Positions 14,779 to 21,121 of a stretch of 22,735 bases of DNA are shown one piece after another. How positions within the stretch are numbered: the stretch's first letter is position 1; every line of letters starts with the position of its first letter. The translations under genes were made by a program, and so were the position numbers. The stretch is from Acidobacteriaceae bacterium (GTDB lineage Bacteria; Acidobacteriota; Terriglobia; Terriglobales; Acidobacteriaceae): NCBI GenBank assembly GCA_030838305.1, contig JAUTWY010000282.1, positions 1 to 22,735 of the forward strand, read 5' to 3'. Under the pieces are notes generated by a model. The model saw nothing but the letters and a program-made list of their open reading frames with translations, searched no databases and was not told the origin of the DNA.

Positions 14779-14851
14779 CTAGCTTCTAGCTCCTGGCTTC
14801 TGGCTTCCGCCACCCGATTCGAACCGGGTTTGGCTGGAAGCTAGAAGCCGG
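14779..14851. repeat. heptad array and inverted arm, rplR/rpsE spacer
   Basis: AGCTTCT, AGCTCCT, GGCTTCT, GGCTTCC run in register at 14781-14808. GCTTCTAGCT (14782-14791) pairs perfectly with AGCTAGAAGC (14839-14848), and the flanks pair partly. The loop contains ACCCG and its inverse CGGGTT. In the mRNA the pre-rpsE arm reads as AGGAGCT/AGAAGCT. Confidence 0.85.
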
Positions 14852-14860
14852 ACGCTTCTT

Positions 14861-15226
14861 TTAAAACTGCAATCCCGCTTCACGCGCCGCATCCGCAAGC
14901 GCTTTCACGCGCCCGTGATAAATGTAACCGCCGCGGTCAAACACCACCTTGCTCACGCCCTTAGCCTTGGCCCGCTCGGCAATGGTCTTGCCCACGGTTT
15001 TCGCCGCTGCCACGTTGCCGCCGGTTCGCCGTTTTTCCTTCTCGCCCTCGGCTGAACTCGCCGAAACCAGCGTCTGGCCATGCAAGTCGTCGATCACTTG
15101 CACGTAAATGTGATTCAGCGAACGATAAACATTCAACCGCGGTCGCTCCGCCGTTCCCTGCATCTTCTTGCGGATGCGGTCGTGAATGTGTCCGCGCTTC
15201 TGATTCTTCGATTTCTTCGTAAACAT
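14861..15226 (-). CDS. rplR: 50S ribosomal protein L18 (uL18)
   Basis: uL18 carries 5S rRNA into the central protuberance. From the chosen start at 15226 the protein has 121 residues, the family's size, with RPRLNVYRSLNHIYVQVIDD and the conserved VSKVVFDRGGYIYHGRVKAL near the end. A longer reading from 15307 would add 27 residues encoded by the spacer repeat (GGTCGTT units) and is rejected. AAGGAC eight bases before the ATG is the likely ribosome site. Confidence 0.95.
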   Translation of the reverse strand: MFTKKSKNQKRGHIHDRIRKKMQGTAERPRLNVYRSLNHIYVQVIDDLHGQTLVSASSAEGEKEKRRTGGNVAAAKTVGKTIAERAKAKGVSKVVFDRGGYIYHGRVKALADAAREAGLQF

Positions 15227-15239
15227 AAAGTCTGTCCTT

Positions 15240-15304
15240 GGTCGTTGGTCGTTGGTCGTTAGCCAAAGACCCGACACTTCATAACTCCCGCTCATAACTC
15301 CCGC
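15240..15304. repeat. GGTCGTT heptads and a 13-base tandem pair, rplF/rplR spacer
   Basis: Three exact GGTCGTT units occupy 15240-15260. A second tandem repeat, CATAACTCCCGCT and CATAACTCCCGC, starts at 15280 with period 13. Unlike most spacers there is no evident inverted arm. Confidence 0.85.
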
Positions 15305-15330
15305 CATGATCGCTTTGGAGCAACGACGGG

Positions 15331-15870
15331 TTACTTCGCTCCGGTCTTACCGACCTTCTTCTTCAACCTCTCACCCGCATACCGCACACCTTTATTCTTG
15401 TACGGGTCAGGCGGACGCAGCGAGCGCATTTCCGCCGCCACTTGTCCCACCTGCTGACGATCGATTCCCGTAAGCGAGATCTTGGTCTGCTTGGGATCGA
15501 CGGCGGCATCGACGCCGGTTGGCAATGGGTACTCAATGGGATGTGAATATCCCAGGTTGAAGACCACCATCCCCTTACCCTTCATCTCGGCGCGATAACC
15601 GATGCCGACAATTTCCAGATCGCGCACCCAGCCCTTGGTAACACCTTCGACGGCATTGTTGAGCAGGGCGCGTGCCAGTCCATGCAGCGCCGCTTGCGAA
15701 TCGTTTTCGCGAATCGCGACGAGGTTTCCGTCTTTTTCCTCCACCTTGATGCCTGCGGGCAGAGCTGTGTCCAGCTTGCCCTTTGGCCCCTGCACCAATA
15801 CGGTGTTGCCTTCAAATTTAACCGTCACCCCTTTGGGGATCGGGATCGGCTTTTTTCCAATTCGTGACAT
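15331..15870 (-). CDS. rplF: 50S ribosomal protein L6 (uL6)
   Basis: uL6 supports the GTPase centre of the large subunit. The 179-residue protein begins MSRIGKKPIPIPKGV, has the two repeated L6 domains, EIVGIGYRAEMKGK between them, and the conserved RPPDPYKNKGVRYAGERLKKK at the C-terminus. The pre-start region has AGGAGCT/AGAAGCT heptads followed by GACCTT and ATG rather than a single Shine-Dalgarno site. Confidence 0.98.
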   Translation of the reverse strand: MSRIGKKPIPIPKGVTVKFEGNTVLVQGPKGKLDTALPAGIKVEEKDGNLVAIRENDSQAALHGLARALLNNAVEGVTKGWVRDLEIVGIGYRAEMKGKGMVVFNLGYSHPIEYPLPTGVDAAVDPKQTKISLTGIDRQQVGQVAAEMRSLRPPDPYKNKGVRYAGERLKKKVGKTGAK

Positions 15871-15876
15871 AAGGTC

Positions 15877-15954
15877 AGCTTCTAGCTCCTGGCTCCTAGC
15901 TTGTTCGATTCGACTTCGGCTTTGGCGAGCAGCCAGAAGCTAGTAGCTAGAAGC
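15877..15954. repeat. heptad arrays in inverted arms, rpsH/rplF spacer
   Basis: Left units AGCTTCT, AGCTCCT, GGCTCCT lie at 15877-15897; right units AGCCAGA, AGCTAGT, AGCTAGA at 15931-15951. Bases 15878-15901 match the reverse complement of 15931-15954 at 20 of 24 positions. The loop is 29 bases. The left arm ends seven bases from the rplF start, the right arm nine bases from the rpsH stop. Confidence 0.9.
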
Positions 15955-15962
15955 GGTATTCT

Positions 15963-16361
15963 CTACCAAATCTCGCACAACAATTCGCCGCCTACGCCTT
16001 CCTTGCGCGCCTGGCGCCCGGTCATCACTCCTCGTGGCGTGGTGAGAATGTTGATGCCCATCCCGCCCAGCACCCGTGGAATCTCGCTGCGGCGCACGTA
16101 AACCCGGCACCCGGGCCGCGACACACGCTCCGCCTTTGAAATCGCCGCTTCGTTATGCGCGCCGTATTTCAAATAAATCCGGATCACTTTGTGGCCCTCT
16201 TCTTCCGTGGCCTTGAAGTTCGAGATGTAGCCCTCTTCCTTCAGAATGCGGGCAATCTCCACCTTCAGCCGCGAAGCCGGAACGTCCACCTTCTGGTGCC
16301 GCGCTTGTAGCGCGTTGCGCACCCTCGTCAACATATCTGCGACCGGATCGGTCAACCTCAT
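15963..16361 (-). CDS. rpsH: 30S ribosomal protein S8 (uS8)
   Basis: uS8 binds the central domain of 16S rRNA and in E. coli represses the spc operon. From the ATG at 16361 it has 132 residues, the standard length, beginning MRLTDPVADMLTRVRNA, and has SRPGCRVYVRRSEIPRVLGG and GVMTGRQARKEGVGGELLC at the C-terminus. GAGGAG nine bases upstream decides this start over an in-frame ATG 14 codons earlier. Confidence 0.97.
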   Translation of the reverse strand: MRLTDPVADMLTRVRNALQARHQKVDVPASRLKVEIARILKEEGYISNFKATEEEGHKVIRIYLKYGAHNEAAISKAERVSRPGCRVYVRRSEIPRVLGGMGINILTTPRGVMTGRQARKEGVGGELLCEIW

Positions 16362-16454
16362 CGTTTGCGTCTCCTCTCGCCACCCGTTCGCTCCGCGCAT
16401 CACGGAGAACCTGCGGCAGCTTCTTCCTAGCCTTGCTACTGCTCGTCATTGGCA

Positions 16455-16482
16455 AACGACGAACGACCATCGCCCAACGACT
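16455..16482. repeat. heptad array, rpsN/rpsH spacer
   Basis: AACGACG, AACGACC, ATCGCCC and AACGACT follow in register, ending six bases from the rpsN stop. This is yet another unit sequence with the same period of seven. The rest of the 127-base spacer up to rpsH shows no clear structure. Confidence 0.7.
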
Positions 16483-16488
16483 GACCCA

Positions 16489-16713
16489 CTACCACGAAGA
16501 CTTGGCAACTCCCGGAATCTCCCCGCGTAGCGCCAACCCTCGGAAACACAGGCGGCACAAGCCGAACTTGCGCAGATAGGCCCGGGGCCGTCCACAAATC
16601 TTGCAGCGGTTGTGCCGGCGCGTGGAAAACTTTGGCGTCTTCTCCTTGTTGTTGCGCGCCAGCTCAAACTTCTTCTCGATCTTCGCGTCTTTCACTCGTT
16701 TCGCTGTAGTCAT
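16489..16713 (-). CDS. rpsN: 30S ribosomal protein S14, zinc form (uS14)
   Basis: uS14 sits in the 30S head. Zinc ligands C37, C40, C53 and C56 are present with the conserved GRPRAYLRKFGLCRLCFR and the C-terminal GEIPGVAKSSW, so this is the type Z form. At 74 residues it is about 13 longer than the usual 61, the surplus lying in the basic N-terminal region (residues 14-28). AAGGA lies about four bases before the ATG. rplE precedes it after 39 bases. Confidence 0.95.
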   Translation of the reverse strand: MTTAKRVKDAKIEKKFELARNNKEKTPKFSTRRHNRCKICGRPRAYLRKFGLCRLCFRGLALRGEIPGVAKSSW

Positions 16714-16724
16714 GAAATCCTTAA

Positions 16725-16739
16725 AGAGTTTCGAACTCT
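16725..16739. other. small hairpin before rpsN
   Basis: AGAGTT (16725-16730) and AACTCT (16734-16739) pair around TCG, next to the rpsN ribosome site. It may affect initiation; nothing more can be said. Confidence 0.35.
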
Positions 16740-16752
16740 AAAACCTTAAACG

Positions 16753-17379
16753 TTATTGGGTTCGGAACGGCATGCCCAGATGCTTCAGCAGCGTGCGCGC
16801 CTGGTTGTCGTTTGCCGCGGTGGTCACGATGGTGACATTCATGCCCTTCATCTTGTCGACCTTTTCGTACGAAATCTCCGGAAAGATCAACTGGTCGTGC
16901 AAGCCGAGCGTGTAATTGCCGCGGCCGTCAAATGACTTGGTGGAGACTCCGCGAAAATCGCGTACGCGCGGCAGAACGATATTCACCAAGCGGTCGAAAA
17001 ATTCGTACATGCGGTCGCCACGCAGCGTAACCATGGTTCCGATGGCCTGCCCTTCGCGCACCTTGAAGGCTGCAATCGACTTCTTGGCCTTGGTGACAAT
17101 TGGCTTCTGGCCTGTGATTTGCCCCAGTTCATTCACCGCCGGATCCAGAATCTTGGAATTCTGCGTGGCCTCGCCCATGCCCATATTCACGACGATCTTG
17201 TTCAGGCGGGGAACGGCCATCGAATTCGTCAATTCCAGTTCCTTCAGTAAAGCCGGCGCCACTTCCTTGTCAAAGCGCGTTCGCAGCCGCGGCCGCTCCT
17301 TGGCGCTATGCCGCGCCTGCTCCGGCCGCGCCTGCTCCTGAGAATCCTTCGAACCCTTTTTCTCTTTGTCTCGTGCCAT
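16753..17379 (-). CDS. rplE: 50S ribosomal protein L5 (uL5)
   Basis: uL5 contacts 5S rRNA and the P-site tRNA. The 208-residue protein has the core from about residue 31, with VPRLNKIVVNMGMGEATQNS, TGQKPIVTKAKKSIAAFKVR and GRGNYTLGLHDQLIFPEI. Residues 1-30 are a charged low-complexity lead containing two near-repeats (EQARPEQARH), so the protein is longer than the usual 180. The only strong in-frame start is the ATG at 17379, though the lead could be trimmed if a non-ATG codon is used. Confidence 0.96.
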   Translation of the reverse strand: MARDKEKKGSKDSQEQARPEQARHSAKERPRLRTRFDKEVAPALLKELELTNSMAVPRLNKIVVNMGMGEATQNSKILDPAVNELGQITGQKPIVTKAKKSIAAFKVREGQAIGTMVTLRGDRMYEFFDRLVNIVLPRVRDFRGVSTKSFDGRGNYTLGLHDQLIFPEISYEKVDKMKGMNVTIVTTAANDNQARTLLKHLGMPFRTQ

Positions 17380-17420
17380 CGCGTTTCTTCAACTTCCTCT
17401 CACGGTTTCGGAGTGTAAGA

Positions 17421-17551
17421 AGCTTTTAGCTCTTAGCTTTTAGCTCTTAGCCTTTATCTCTTCTTACGTGTACCGCTACGTGAAACTAATTGTTACTTGC
17501 TCCCCGCACCATGCCACGAGCTAAAAGCTGATGGCGAAGAGCGAACAGCTA
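17421..17551. repeat. six-unit heptad array with inverted partner, rplX/rplE spacer
   Basis: AGCTTTT, AGCTCTT, AGCTTTT, AGCTCTT, AGCCTTT, ATCTCTT fill 17421-17462. Opposed units AGCTAAA, AGCTGAT, GGCGAAG, AGCGAAC, AGCTATT run from 17519 into the rplX stop codon (17549-17551). In the mRNA the post-stop arm is pyrimidine-rich and the pre-start arm purine-rich. The spacer is 169 bases, among the longest in the cluster. Confidence 0.88.
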
Positions 17552-17890
17552 TTTATCCAGCGTAGTTCCGCACTTCTTGCACACCCGGACTTTTCGGTCT
17601 CCGCGCATCTCGTGTCCGATGCGCACCGGGCCGCAGCTTGGGCAAACCAGTTGCACGTTGGAAATCGCGATCCGGCTCTCCTGCTCCGCAATTCCACCCT
17701 TGATATTGCGCTGCGGATTCGGACGCACATGCTTTTTCACGATCATCACATGCTCGACCAGCAACTTGGCATCGTTGGGAAACACGCGAAGCACGCGCCC
17801 TTCCTTGCCCTTGTCCCGCCCCGTGATCACTTTCACGTTGTCGTTGCGGCGGATATCGACTCGCTTATGTTCGGTGCTGACAGTTCTCAT
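17549..17890 (-). CDS. rplX: 50S ribosomal protein L24 (uL24)
   Basis: uL24 is an assembly initiator at the tunnel exit. The 113-residue protein has the KOW motif (VKVITGRDKGKEGRVLRVFP) and a zinc-ribbon-like C-terminus with C83, C86, C104 and C107. The N-terminal residues MRTVSTEHKRVD precede the KOW domain. The start codon and next two codons lie inside the spacer heptad array, an odd arrangement. The stop codon likewise lies at the edge of the next array. Confidence 0.96.
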   Translation of the reverse strand: MRTVSTEHKRVDIRRNDNVKVITGRDKGKEGRVLRVFPNDAKLLVEHVMIVKKHVRPNPQRNIKGGIAEQESRIAISNVQLVCPSCGPVRIGHEMRGDRKVRVCKKCGTTLDK

Positions 17891-17915
17891 TCTCGAGTTC
17901 TCAATTCTTAATCTT
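17881..17915. repeat. heptad array overlapping the rplX start codon
   Basis: CAGTTCT, CATTCTC, GAGTTCT, CAATTCT, TAATCTT read in perfect register at 17881-17915. The rplX ATG (17890-17888 on the minus strand) is inside the second unit, so the array both precedes and encodes the beginning of the protein. Confidence 0.75.
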
Positions 17916-17929
17916 GTTTCTCGCTACTA

Positions 17930-17949
17930 GGTGCAGAGCACCCGGTGCT
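17930..17949. other. palindrome at the rplN stop codon
   Basis: AGCACC, C, GGTGCT (17937-17949) is a perfect palindrome whose last bases enter the rplN stop (17948-17950). GGTGC at 17930-17934 can pair with the same GCACC as an alternative. The centre is ACCCGG, the motif seen in loops of other spacers. Confidence 0.6.
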
Positions 17950-18319
17950 AAATTACTTCCGGCGCCAGCGAAACAATCTTCAAAAACTTGCGCTCGCGCA
18001 ACTCGCGTGCCACTGGACCGAAAACGCGCGTCCCCACCGGTTCGCCCGCGTCGTTGATCAGCACCGCGGCGTTCTGATCGAACCGGATGTAAGTGCCGTC
18101 GCGCCGCCGATGCTCCTTGCGAGTGCGCACAATCACAGCCTTGACCACTTTGCCCTTCTGCACCTGCCCATCTGGAGCCGCTTCCTTCACTGCGGCGGTG
18201 ATTATGTCGCCCAAGCCGGCATTCAGGCCGGTGGAGCCGCCGAGCGGCAGAATCATCTGCAGCTTGCGGGCGCCGGAATTGTCGGCCACCTCCAGCATGC
18301 TTCTCATCATCACAGCCAT
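17948..18319 (-). CDS. rplN: 50S ribosomal protein L14 (uL14)
   Basis: uL14 forms inter-subunit bridges at the base of the large subunit. The 123-residue protein has MRSMLEVADNSGARKLQMI at the start, the conserved KVVKAVIVRTRKEHRRRDGT, NAAVLINDAGEPVGTRVFGP and ELRERKFLKIVSLAPEVI. The extra MAV lead is short. GAGGGAG nine bases before the ATG is a good ribosome site; this gene lacks a heptad array at its start. Confidence 0.98.
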   Translation of the reverse strand: MAVMMRSMLEVADNSGARKLQMILPLGGSTGLNAGLGDIITAAVKEAAPDGQVQKGKVVKAVIVRTRKEHRRRDGTYIRFDQNAAVLINDAGEPVGTRVFGPVARELRERKFLKIVSLAPEVI

Positions 18320-18350
18320 GGCTTCAATCTCCCTCGTTGCCGCTTGTCAT

Positions 18351-18411
18351 AGGCGAGCCCCGCGAATCGTCGCGTTCTTCGCGACGCATAAATCGCGCGC
18401 CTGGCTCGCTT
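18351..18411. other. two-level hairpin in the rpsQ/rplN spacer
   Basis: The inner hairpin CGTCGCG (18368-18374), loop TTCTT, CGCGACG (18380-18386) is perfect. The outer arms GCGAGCC (18353-18359) and GGCTCGC (18403-18409) are also perfect. It follows the rpsQ stop by three bases in the mRNA. No T tract on the transcribed side was seen, so it is more likely a processing, stabilising or attenuating structure than a full terminator. Confidence 0.65.
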
Positions 18412-18413
18412 TC

Positions 18414-18749
18414 TTATTTGCTGTCCTGCTCTAACACAATCTCCGGCACCAGCGTCGTCTTGCGCACAATGTCTTTCAGCTTCCAGCGCTTCAATTTCGA
18501 AAGCGGACGAGTCTCCTCGATTCGCACCACATCGCCCACATGCGCTTCGTTCTTCTCGTCATGCGCATAGAATTTCTTGTTGCGCGCCACCACCCGGCCG
18601 TAAAACGGATGCGCCTTCTTGCGGGTCACCTTGACCACGATGGTCTTCTGCATGCGATTTGCGACCACTTCTCCCACCACTTCTTTGCGCCGGCCTTGTA
18701 CCTTTTCGGTCTGCGGGGTTGCGGACTTTCGGCTTGCAGTTTCCGCCAT
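18414..18749 (-). CDS. rpsQ: 30S ribosomal protein S17 (uS17)
   Basis: uS17 is an early 16S rRNA binder. The 111-residue protein contains the OB-fold core from about residue 22: GEVVANRMQKTIVVKVTRKK, HPFYGRVVARNKKFYAHDE and GDVVRIEETRPLSKLKRWKL. A 20-residue basic lead and a short tail bring it above the usual 85. Its ATG overlaps the rpmC stop (TAATG), so translation is coupled. Confidence 0.97.
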   Translation of the reverse strand: MAETASRKSATPQTEKVQGRRKEVVGEVVANRMQKTIVVKVTRKKAHPFYGRVVARNKKFYAHDEKNEAHVGDVVRIEETRPLSKLKRWKLKDIVRKTTLVPEIVLEQDSK

Positions 18750-18958
18750 TATCGTTTCTCCGTTGCGGCCAAGCGCGAGCGCTCGCCTAAAATTGTCTTG
18801 ACGCGCGCAATATCCTTGCGCAGGCCGCGAATCTTCTTCAGGCTTTCGGACTGGCCCATGTTCAGCTGAAACTTCAGCTTGAACAACTGGTCCGCGAGAT
18901 CCTGCCCCTGATGCTGGAGCTCGGCGTCGGTTAAGTTGCGAACTTTATCGGATTTCAT
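18749..18958 (-). CDS. rpmC: 50S ribosomal protein L29 (uL29)
   Basis: uL29 is a two-helix protein at the tunnel exit near the signal recognition particle and trigger factor site. The 69-residue protein has KVRNLTDAELQHQGQDLADQ, LFKLKFQLNMGQSES and RKDIARVKTILGER in the expected order. The pre-start region is a GGAACTG-type array ending in ATTTT before the ATG. It lies between rplP and rpsQ. Confidence 0.97.
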   Translation of the reverse strand: MKSDKVRNLTDAELQHQGQDLADQLFKLKFQLNMGQSESLKKIRGLRKDIARVKTILGERSRLAATEKR

Positions 18959-18963
18959 AAAAT

Positions 18964-18991
18964 CAGTTCCCAGTTCCTAATTTCTAGTCCT
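18964..18991. repeat. heptad array, rplP/rpmC spacer
   Basis: CAGTTCC, CAGTTCC, TAATTTC and TAGTCCT run from 18964 to the rplP stop, filling the 31-base spacer entirely. In the mRNA this reads as GGAACTG units directly before rpmC. Confidence 0.75.
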
Positions 18992-19406
18992 AGTGCGCCA
19001 TCTCGCGCTTGACCAGAGTCGTGCGCAGCGGCAGCTTGTGTGAGGCCAGCCGCATCGCTTCCGTCGCATCCGCGATCGTGACCCCTTCCATCTCGAACAG
19101 AATCTTTCCCGGACGAACCACCGCGACCCAGTGATCCGGAGCCCCTTTTCCCTTACCCATACGGGTTTCGGCCGGCTTCTTGGTCACCGGCTTGTCGGGA
19201 AAAACGCGGATCCAAATCTTGCCGCCGCGCTTCACGAAGCGAGTCATTGCCACACGGCTGGCTTCAATCTGGCGGTCGGTGATCCATCCAGGCTCAAGCA
19301 CTTTCAGCCCGAAATCCCCAAACGCCAGCGTACTGCCGCGCCAGGCCTTGCCGGTCATGCGCCCGCGCTGCTGCTTACGGTACTTCACTTTCTTTGGCAT
19401 CAACAT
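18990..19406 (-). CDS. rplP: 50S ribosomal protein L16 (uL16)
   Basis: uL16 positions the A-site tRNA and is one of the last proteins added to the large subunit. The 138-residue protein starts MLMPKKVKYRKQQRGRMTGK and shows VKRGGKIWIRVFPDKPVTKK and MGKGKGAPDHWVAVVRPGKI, all hallmarks. The 5' context is AAGAGCT/AGAAGCT heptads, then GACTTT and ATG, with no separate ribosome site. Confidence 0.98.
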   Translation of the reverse strand: MLMPKKVKYRKQQRGRMTGKAWRGSTLAFGDFGLKVLEPGWITDRQIEASRVAMTRFVKRGGKIWIRVFPDKPVTKKPAETRMGKGKGAPDHWVAVVRPGKILFEMEGVTIADATEAMRLASHKLPLRTTLVKREMAH

Positions 19407-19412
19407 AAAGTC

Positions 19413-19447
19413 AGCTCTTAGCTTCTAGCTCTTGGCTCTCAGCTAAA
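19413..19447. repeat. heptad array, rpsC/rplP spacer
   Basis: AGCTCTT, AGCTTCT, AGCTCTT, GGCTCTC and AGCTAAA read in register, ending seven bases before the rplP start. No inverted arm is visible in this spacer. Confidence 0.85.
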
Positions 19448-19467
19448 TCTTCGTGTTTCCACAATCC

Positions 19468-20133
19468 TTAAAATGAGCCCACGCCTGTCGTCTGCTCACG
19501 CTTCTTGGCCGGAAGAATTTCGCCCTTGTACACCCAGCACTTCACGCCGATCACCCCGTACGTGGTCCTGGCTTCCGAAAATCCGTATTCAATGTCGGCG
19601 CGCAATGTGTGCAGCGGCAGGCGTCCCTGCAGATACCACTCGGAGCGCGCGATCTCGTTTCCATTCAGCCGTCCGCTGACTCGCACCTTGATCCCTTTGC
19701 AACCGAAGCGCAGCGCCGAATCCACCGCCTTACGCATGGCGCGGCGGAAGCCAACGCGTTTCTCCAACTGCAGAGCAATCGCCTCCGACACCAGTTGCGC
19801 ATCCAGTTCGGGCTTGTGCACTTCCTGGATATCGACAAACACTTCGCGCGAGGTGCGCTTCTGCAAGTCGCCCTTCAGCTTGTCAATTTCCGCACCCTTG
19901 CGCCCGATAATAATTCCCGGCCGCGCCGTCTTGATGATGATGCGCAGTTTGTTGCCCGGACGCTCAATCTCGATCGAACTGACGCCCGCCGACTTCAGCT
20001 TGTCCTTCAGTTCGTTCTTCAGCTTGATGTCTTCGAGCAACAGCTTGTCGTAGTCGCGTTCCACAAACCAGCGCGACTTCCACGGCTTGGTGTAGCCGAG
20101 CCGAAAACCATAAGGATGGACTTTTTGTCCCAT
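19468..20133 (-). CDS. rpsC: 30S ribosomal protein S3 (uS3)
   Basis: uS3 lines the mRNA entry channel and has helicase activity with uS4 and uS5. The 221-residue protein begins MGQKVHPYGFRLGYTKPWKS, has the KH type II domain with its GRKG loop at 77-80, and the C-terminal domain with KGIKVRVSGRLNGNEIARSE and GRLPLHTLRADIEYG. AGGAG five bases upstream of the ATG is a strong ribosome site, in line with the absence of a heptad array before it. Confidence 0.98.
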   Translation of the reverse strand: MGQKVHPYGFRLGYTKPWKSRWFVERDYDKLLLEDIKLKNELKDKLKSAGVSSIEIERPGNKLRIIIKTARPGIIIGRKGAEIDKLKGDLQKRTSREVFVDIQEVHKPELDAQLVSEAIALQLEKRVGFRRAMRKAVDSALRFGCKGIKVRVSGRLNGNEIARSEWYLQGRLPLHTLRADIEYGFSEARTTYGVIGVKCWVYKGEILPAKKREQTTGVGSF

Positions 20134-20161
20134 TGCTTCTCCTAAATCGAACCCGAAACTA

Positions 20162-20210
20162 TTGTCAGTCCGAACACGCGCAGAGCGCGGGTGAGGAACC
20201 TGCTTTTTAC
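20162..20210. repeat. stop-adjacent hairpin repeat, copy A (after rplV)
   Basis: TTGTCAGTCCGAA, then the hairpin CGCGC-AGA-GCGCG, then GGTGAGGAACCTGCTTTTT. The right end lies just beside the rplV stop (20212-20214). It shares its flanks with copies at 21122 and 22049 while the stem sequence differs. In the mRNA the element follows the rplV stop and precedes rpsC. Confidence 0.85.
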
Positions 20211-20211
20211 C

Positions 20212-20688
20212 CTACTTCGCAGCCGCCTTTTTCTTCTTCCCAGCACCCGCGGCTTTCTTCGCCACCGGCGTCCGTCGCTTCGCCGGAGCCGAACTCGCCG
20301 CCGCTCTTCGCGTCTCTCCCGAAGCACGCCCCGCTCCATTGCCGCGCTCGGCCAGCACCAGCGTGATATGCGAGATGCGCCGCTGGTAGCGGAACGCGCG
20401 CCCTTGCGGCGCTGGGCGAATGCGCTTCATGCGCGGCCCATCGTTCGCAATCGCATTCTTCACATACAAATTGTCGAGATCGACGTCCAAATTCTTCTCC
20501 GCGCTGAGAAAGTTTGCGTTGTCCAGCGCCGACTGCAGCAGCTTGCCCACGTGCGCCGCCACGCGCTTCTTCGTAAACAGCAGCGTGTTGCGAGCTTCTT
20601 CCACCTTGCGCCCTTTGATCAATTCCAGCACCAGGCGCGCCTTCTGCGGCGAGACTCGCAAGTAACGCATTTCCGCTCGGAATTCCAT
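20212..20688 (-). CDS. rplV: 50S ribosomal protein L22 (uL22)
   Basis: uL22 lines the exit tunnel, where its loop helps sense nascent peptides. The 158-residue protein has the core at 1-115 (RYLRVSPQKARLVLELIKGR, RIRPAPQGRAFRYQRRISHI) and an added tail at 116-158 made almost only of Ala, Lys, Arg, Gly and Ser. The start is the family's usual one, with AGGGAG about six bases upstream of the ATG. rpsS lies 21 bases upstream. Confidence 0.97.
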   Translation of the reverse strand: MEFRAEMRYLRVSPQKARLVLELIKGRKVEEARNTLLFTKKRVAAHVGKLLQSALDNANFLSAEKNLDVDLDNLYVKNAIANDGPRMKRIRPAPQGRAFRYQRRISHITLVLAERGNGAGRASGETRRAAASSAPAKRRTPVAKKAAGAGKKKKAAAK

Positions 20689-20709
20689 CAGCGTCTCCCT
20701 TTATGCCTT

Positions 20710-21063
20710 TTATGCCTTCGGCGGCGCGCCAGACGGTGCCGATGGAGTAATTGCTCCCGGACCTCCCGGAATGCCCGCCGGCTTCGCCGCCACTTCCGTC
20801 GCTGCCCGCATGGAGTGGCCCTTAAAGTTGCGCGTGAAGCTGAACTCGCCCAGCTTGTGACCCACCATATTTTCCGTGACGTACACCGGAATAAATTTTT
20901 TGCCGTTGTGCACCGCAATGGTGTGACCCACCATCTCAGGAACCACGGTGGACCGCCGCGACCAGGTGCGTAGAACCTTCTTCTCGTTGCGCGAATTCAT
21001 GCCTTCGACTCGCGACATCAGGAACCCATCCACGAACGCGCCTTTTTTTGTTGAACGTGCCAT
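20710..21063 (-). CDS. rpsS: 30S ribosomal protein S19 (uS19)
   Basis: uS19 lies in the 30S head with uS13. The 117-residue protein starts MARSTKKGAFVDGFLM, has TWSRRSTVVPEMVGHTIAVH and NGKKFIPVYVTENMVGHKLG, then FTRNFKGHS. Residues 85-117 are an extra Pro/Ala/Gly tail beyond the usual 90. The pre-start region has AGGAGCT and AGAAGCT heptads followed by GACTTT and ATG. Confidence 0.97.
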   Translation of the reverse strand: MARSTKKGAFVDGFLMSRVEGMNSRNEKKVLRTWSRRSTVVPEMVGHTIAVHNGKKFIPVYVTENMVGHKLGEFSFTRNFKGHSMRAATEVAAKPAGIPGGPGAITPSAPSGAPPKA

Positions 21064-21069
21064 AAAGTC

Positions 21070-21104
21070 AGCTTCTAGCTGTTAGCTCCTAGCTCTTCGC
21101 TAAA
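21070..21104. repeat. heptad array, rplB/rpsS spacer
   Basis: AGCTTCT, AGCTGTT, AGCTCCT, AGCTCTT, CGCTAAA in register, ending seven bases before the rpsS start. The spacer also holds copy B of the stop-adjacent hairpin repeat at its other end. Confidence 0.85.
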
Positions 21105-21121
21105 TCACAACTCTCAAACCC

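Noticed and set aside
16362..16403. Fourteen-residue N-terminal extension of S8
   Set aside because: A canonical GAGGAG site and the family start MRLTDPVADML place the start at 16361.
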